64,000 nucleotides of DNA from Chloroflexota bacterium (GTDB lineage: Bacteria > Chloroflexota > Dehalococcoidia > UBA2979), in the NCBI GenBank assembly GCA_009391845.1, contig QWJG01000003.1, positions 1 to 64,000 of the forward strand, read 5' to 3'. The notes under the pieces are model-generated. The model did no database searches. It saw only the letters and a program-made list of their open reading frames with translations, and was not told the DNA's origin. This document shows positions 63,684 through 64,000 of the stretch, one piece after another (position 1 is the stretch's first letter; each line of letters begins with the position of its first letter). Made by a program: the position numbers and the translations under genes.

Positions 63684-64000
63684 CTATCGATTCGCCTCGA
63701 ATGGCGGCCACTCGACGGCCGGTTCGGTTTCGGAAGAACCGCCCCACCCCGAACCACACCCGCCACCGCCCAATGTCCACGTGGCGGTACTGAAGGCGAT
63801 CCGCCCGTCGTCGAGCACCCCGTATCCGTCCCGCAGCCCCAACTGTGGCAGGTGGTACGAGATCCCCTCTGCCAACGTCACCCCGAGGCGACCGATGCTC
63901 CAAACGTCCCGTCGTTGGCGGCCATGCAACTCAAACGTCCCGTCGATCCGAACGTCGTATTCGCCGAACTCCAGCGTCCCCGCGTCGATCCATGGCTCGC
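63684..64000 (-). CDS. Protein of unknown function, C-terminal part (cut by window edge)
   Basis: The frame is open from 64000 down to the stop at 63684, giving at least 105 residues. It has mainly alternating strand-like stretches (AGTLEFGEYDVRIDGTFELH, GVTLAEGISYHLPQLGLRDG, YGVLDDGRIAFSTATW) and ends with a glycine-rich GGGGCGSGWGGSS segment. Not recognised. It lies upstream of the GuaB3 gene. Confidence 0.6.
   Translation of the reverse strand, partial: EPWIDAGTLEFGEYDVRIDGTFELHGRQRRDVWSIGRLGVTLAEGISYHLPQLGLRDGYGVLDDGRIAFSTATWTLGGGGCGSGWGGSSETEPAVEWPPFEANR

Overview
The window is high-GC, densely packed bacterial chromosome with no phage, insertion-sequence or CRISPR content. Its gene set points to a free-living member of the Chloroflexota, possibly near Dehalococcoidia or Thermomicrobia. 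The support is a cysteine-free ribosomal protein L32 next to DUF177 and fatty-acid genes, yebC-ruvC-ruvA, a GuaB3-type IMP dehydrogenase, an F420-type luciferase-like oxidoreductase and a MurE without the DNPR motif. This placement is inference; no rRNA gene is present to confirm it. Many genes overlap their neighbour by 4 nt (ATGA or GTGA), and GTG and TTG starts are common.

Layout. 1-8.7 kb: a 45-residue membrane micro-protein, class III aminotransferase, zinc alcohol dehydrogenase, murE, a PPOX-fold protein, a GNAT protein, a two-domain VOC protein, an O-methyltransferase and an ROK kinase. 8.7-9.2 kb: RNase P RNA (rnpB). 9.3-11.9 kb: modABC molybdate importer. 12-21.6 kb, plus strand: DUF177, rpmF, fabD, fabG, nusB, acpP, tatA/B, tatC, uracil-DNA glycosylase, RNase J, ftsK, then an unassigned ncRNA with its own promoter and terminator. 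21.9-35.5 kb, minus strand: peptidase E-like protein, uvrB, diguanylate cyclase, ruvA, ruvC, yebC, panC, panB, P1 peptidase, a hydrolase-like protein, fpg, polA. This is mainly a DNA-repair and pantothenate block. 35.6-41.9 kb, plus strand: a very large FtsX-type permease with two ATPases (one with an AbrB-like tail), a Dabb-like protein and a membrane-tethered nuclease. 41.9-46.1 kb: lipoprotein, threonine aldolase, two small conserved-looking proteins, a CcdA-like protein with swapped halves, a small membrane protein with a structured leader, and tRNA-Glu. 46.2-54.7 kb: F420 oxidoreductase, DinB-like protein, NAD(P)HX epimerase, MFS exporter, HDOD protein, a decayed comM and the stringent-response enzyme RSH. 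54.8-64 kb: reductase, hisS, prfA, SpoU-type methyltransferase, prmC, VanW, flavodoxin, GuaB3 and a gene cut by the right edge.

Genes working together: PrfA and PrmC (which methylates release factors) sit three genes apart; DUF177, L32, FabD, FabG and AcpP couple ribosome and lipid synthesis; TatA/B and TatC form a translocase; UvrB, RuvA, RuvC, Fpg, PolA and UDG are repair enzymes; ModA, ModB and ModC form one transporter.

Most notable observations: (1) a CcdA homologue whose two three-helix halves are in reversed order, a circular permutation; (2) two genes whose only sensible start is ATC with a well-spaced Shine-Dalgarno; (3) a comM pseudogene with three independent lesions; (4) eight genes with a TANNNT -10 box only 6-8 nt before the start codon, implying leaderless mRNAs; (5) a roughly 250-nt orphan ncRNA; (6) two structured leaders that could hide ribosome-binding sites.
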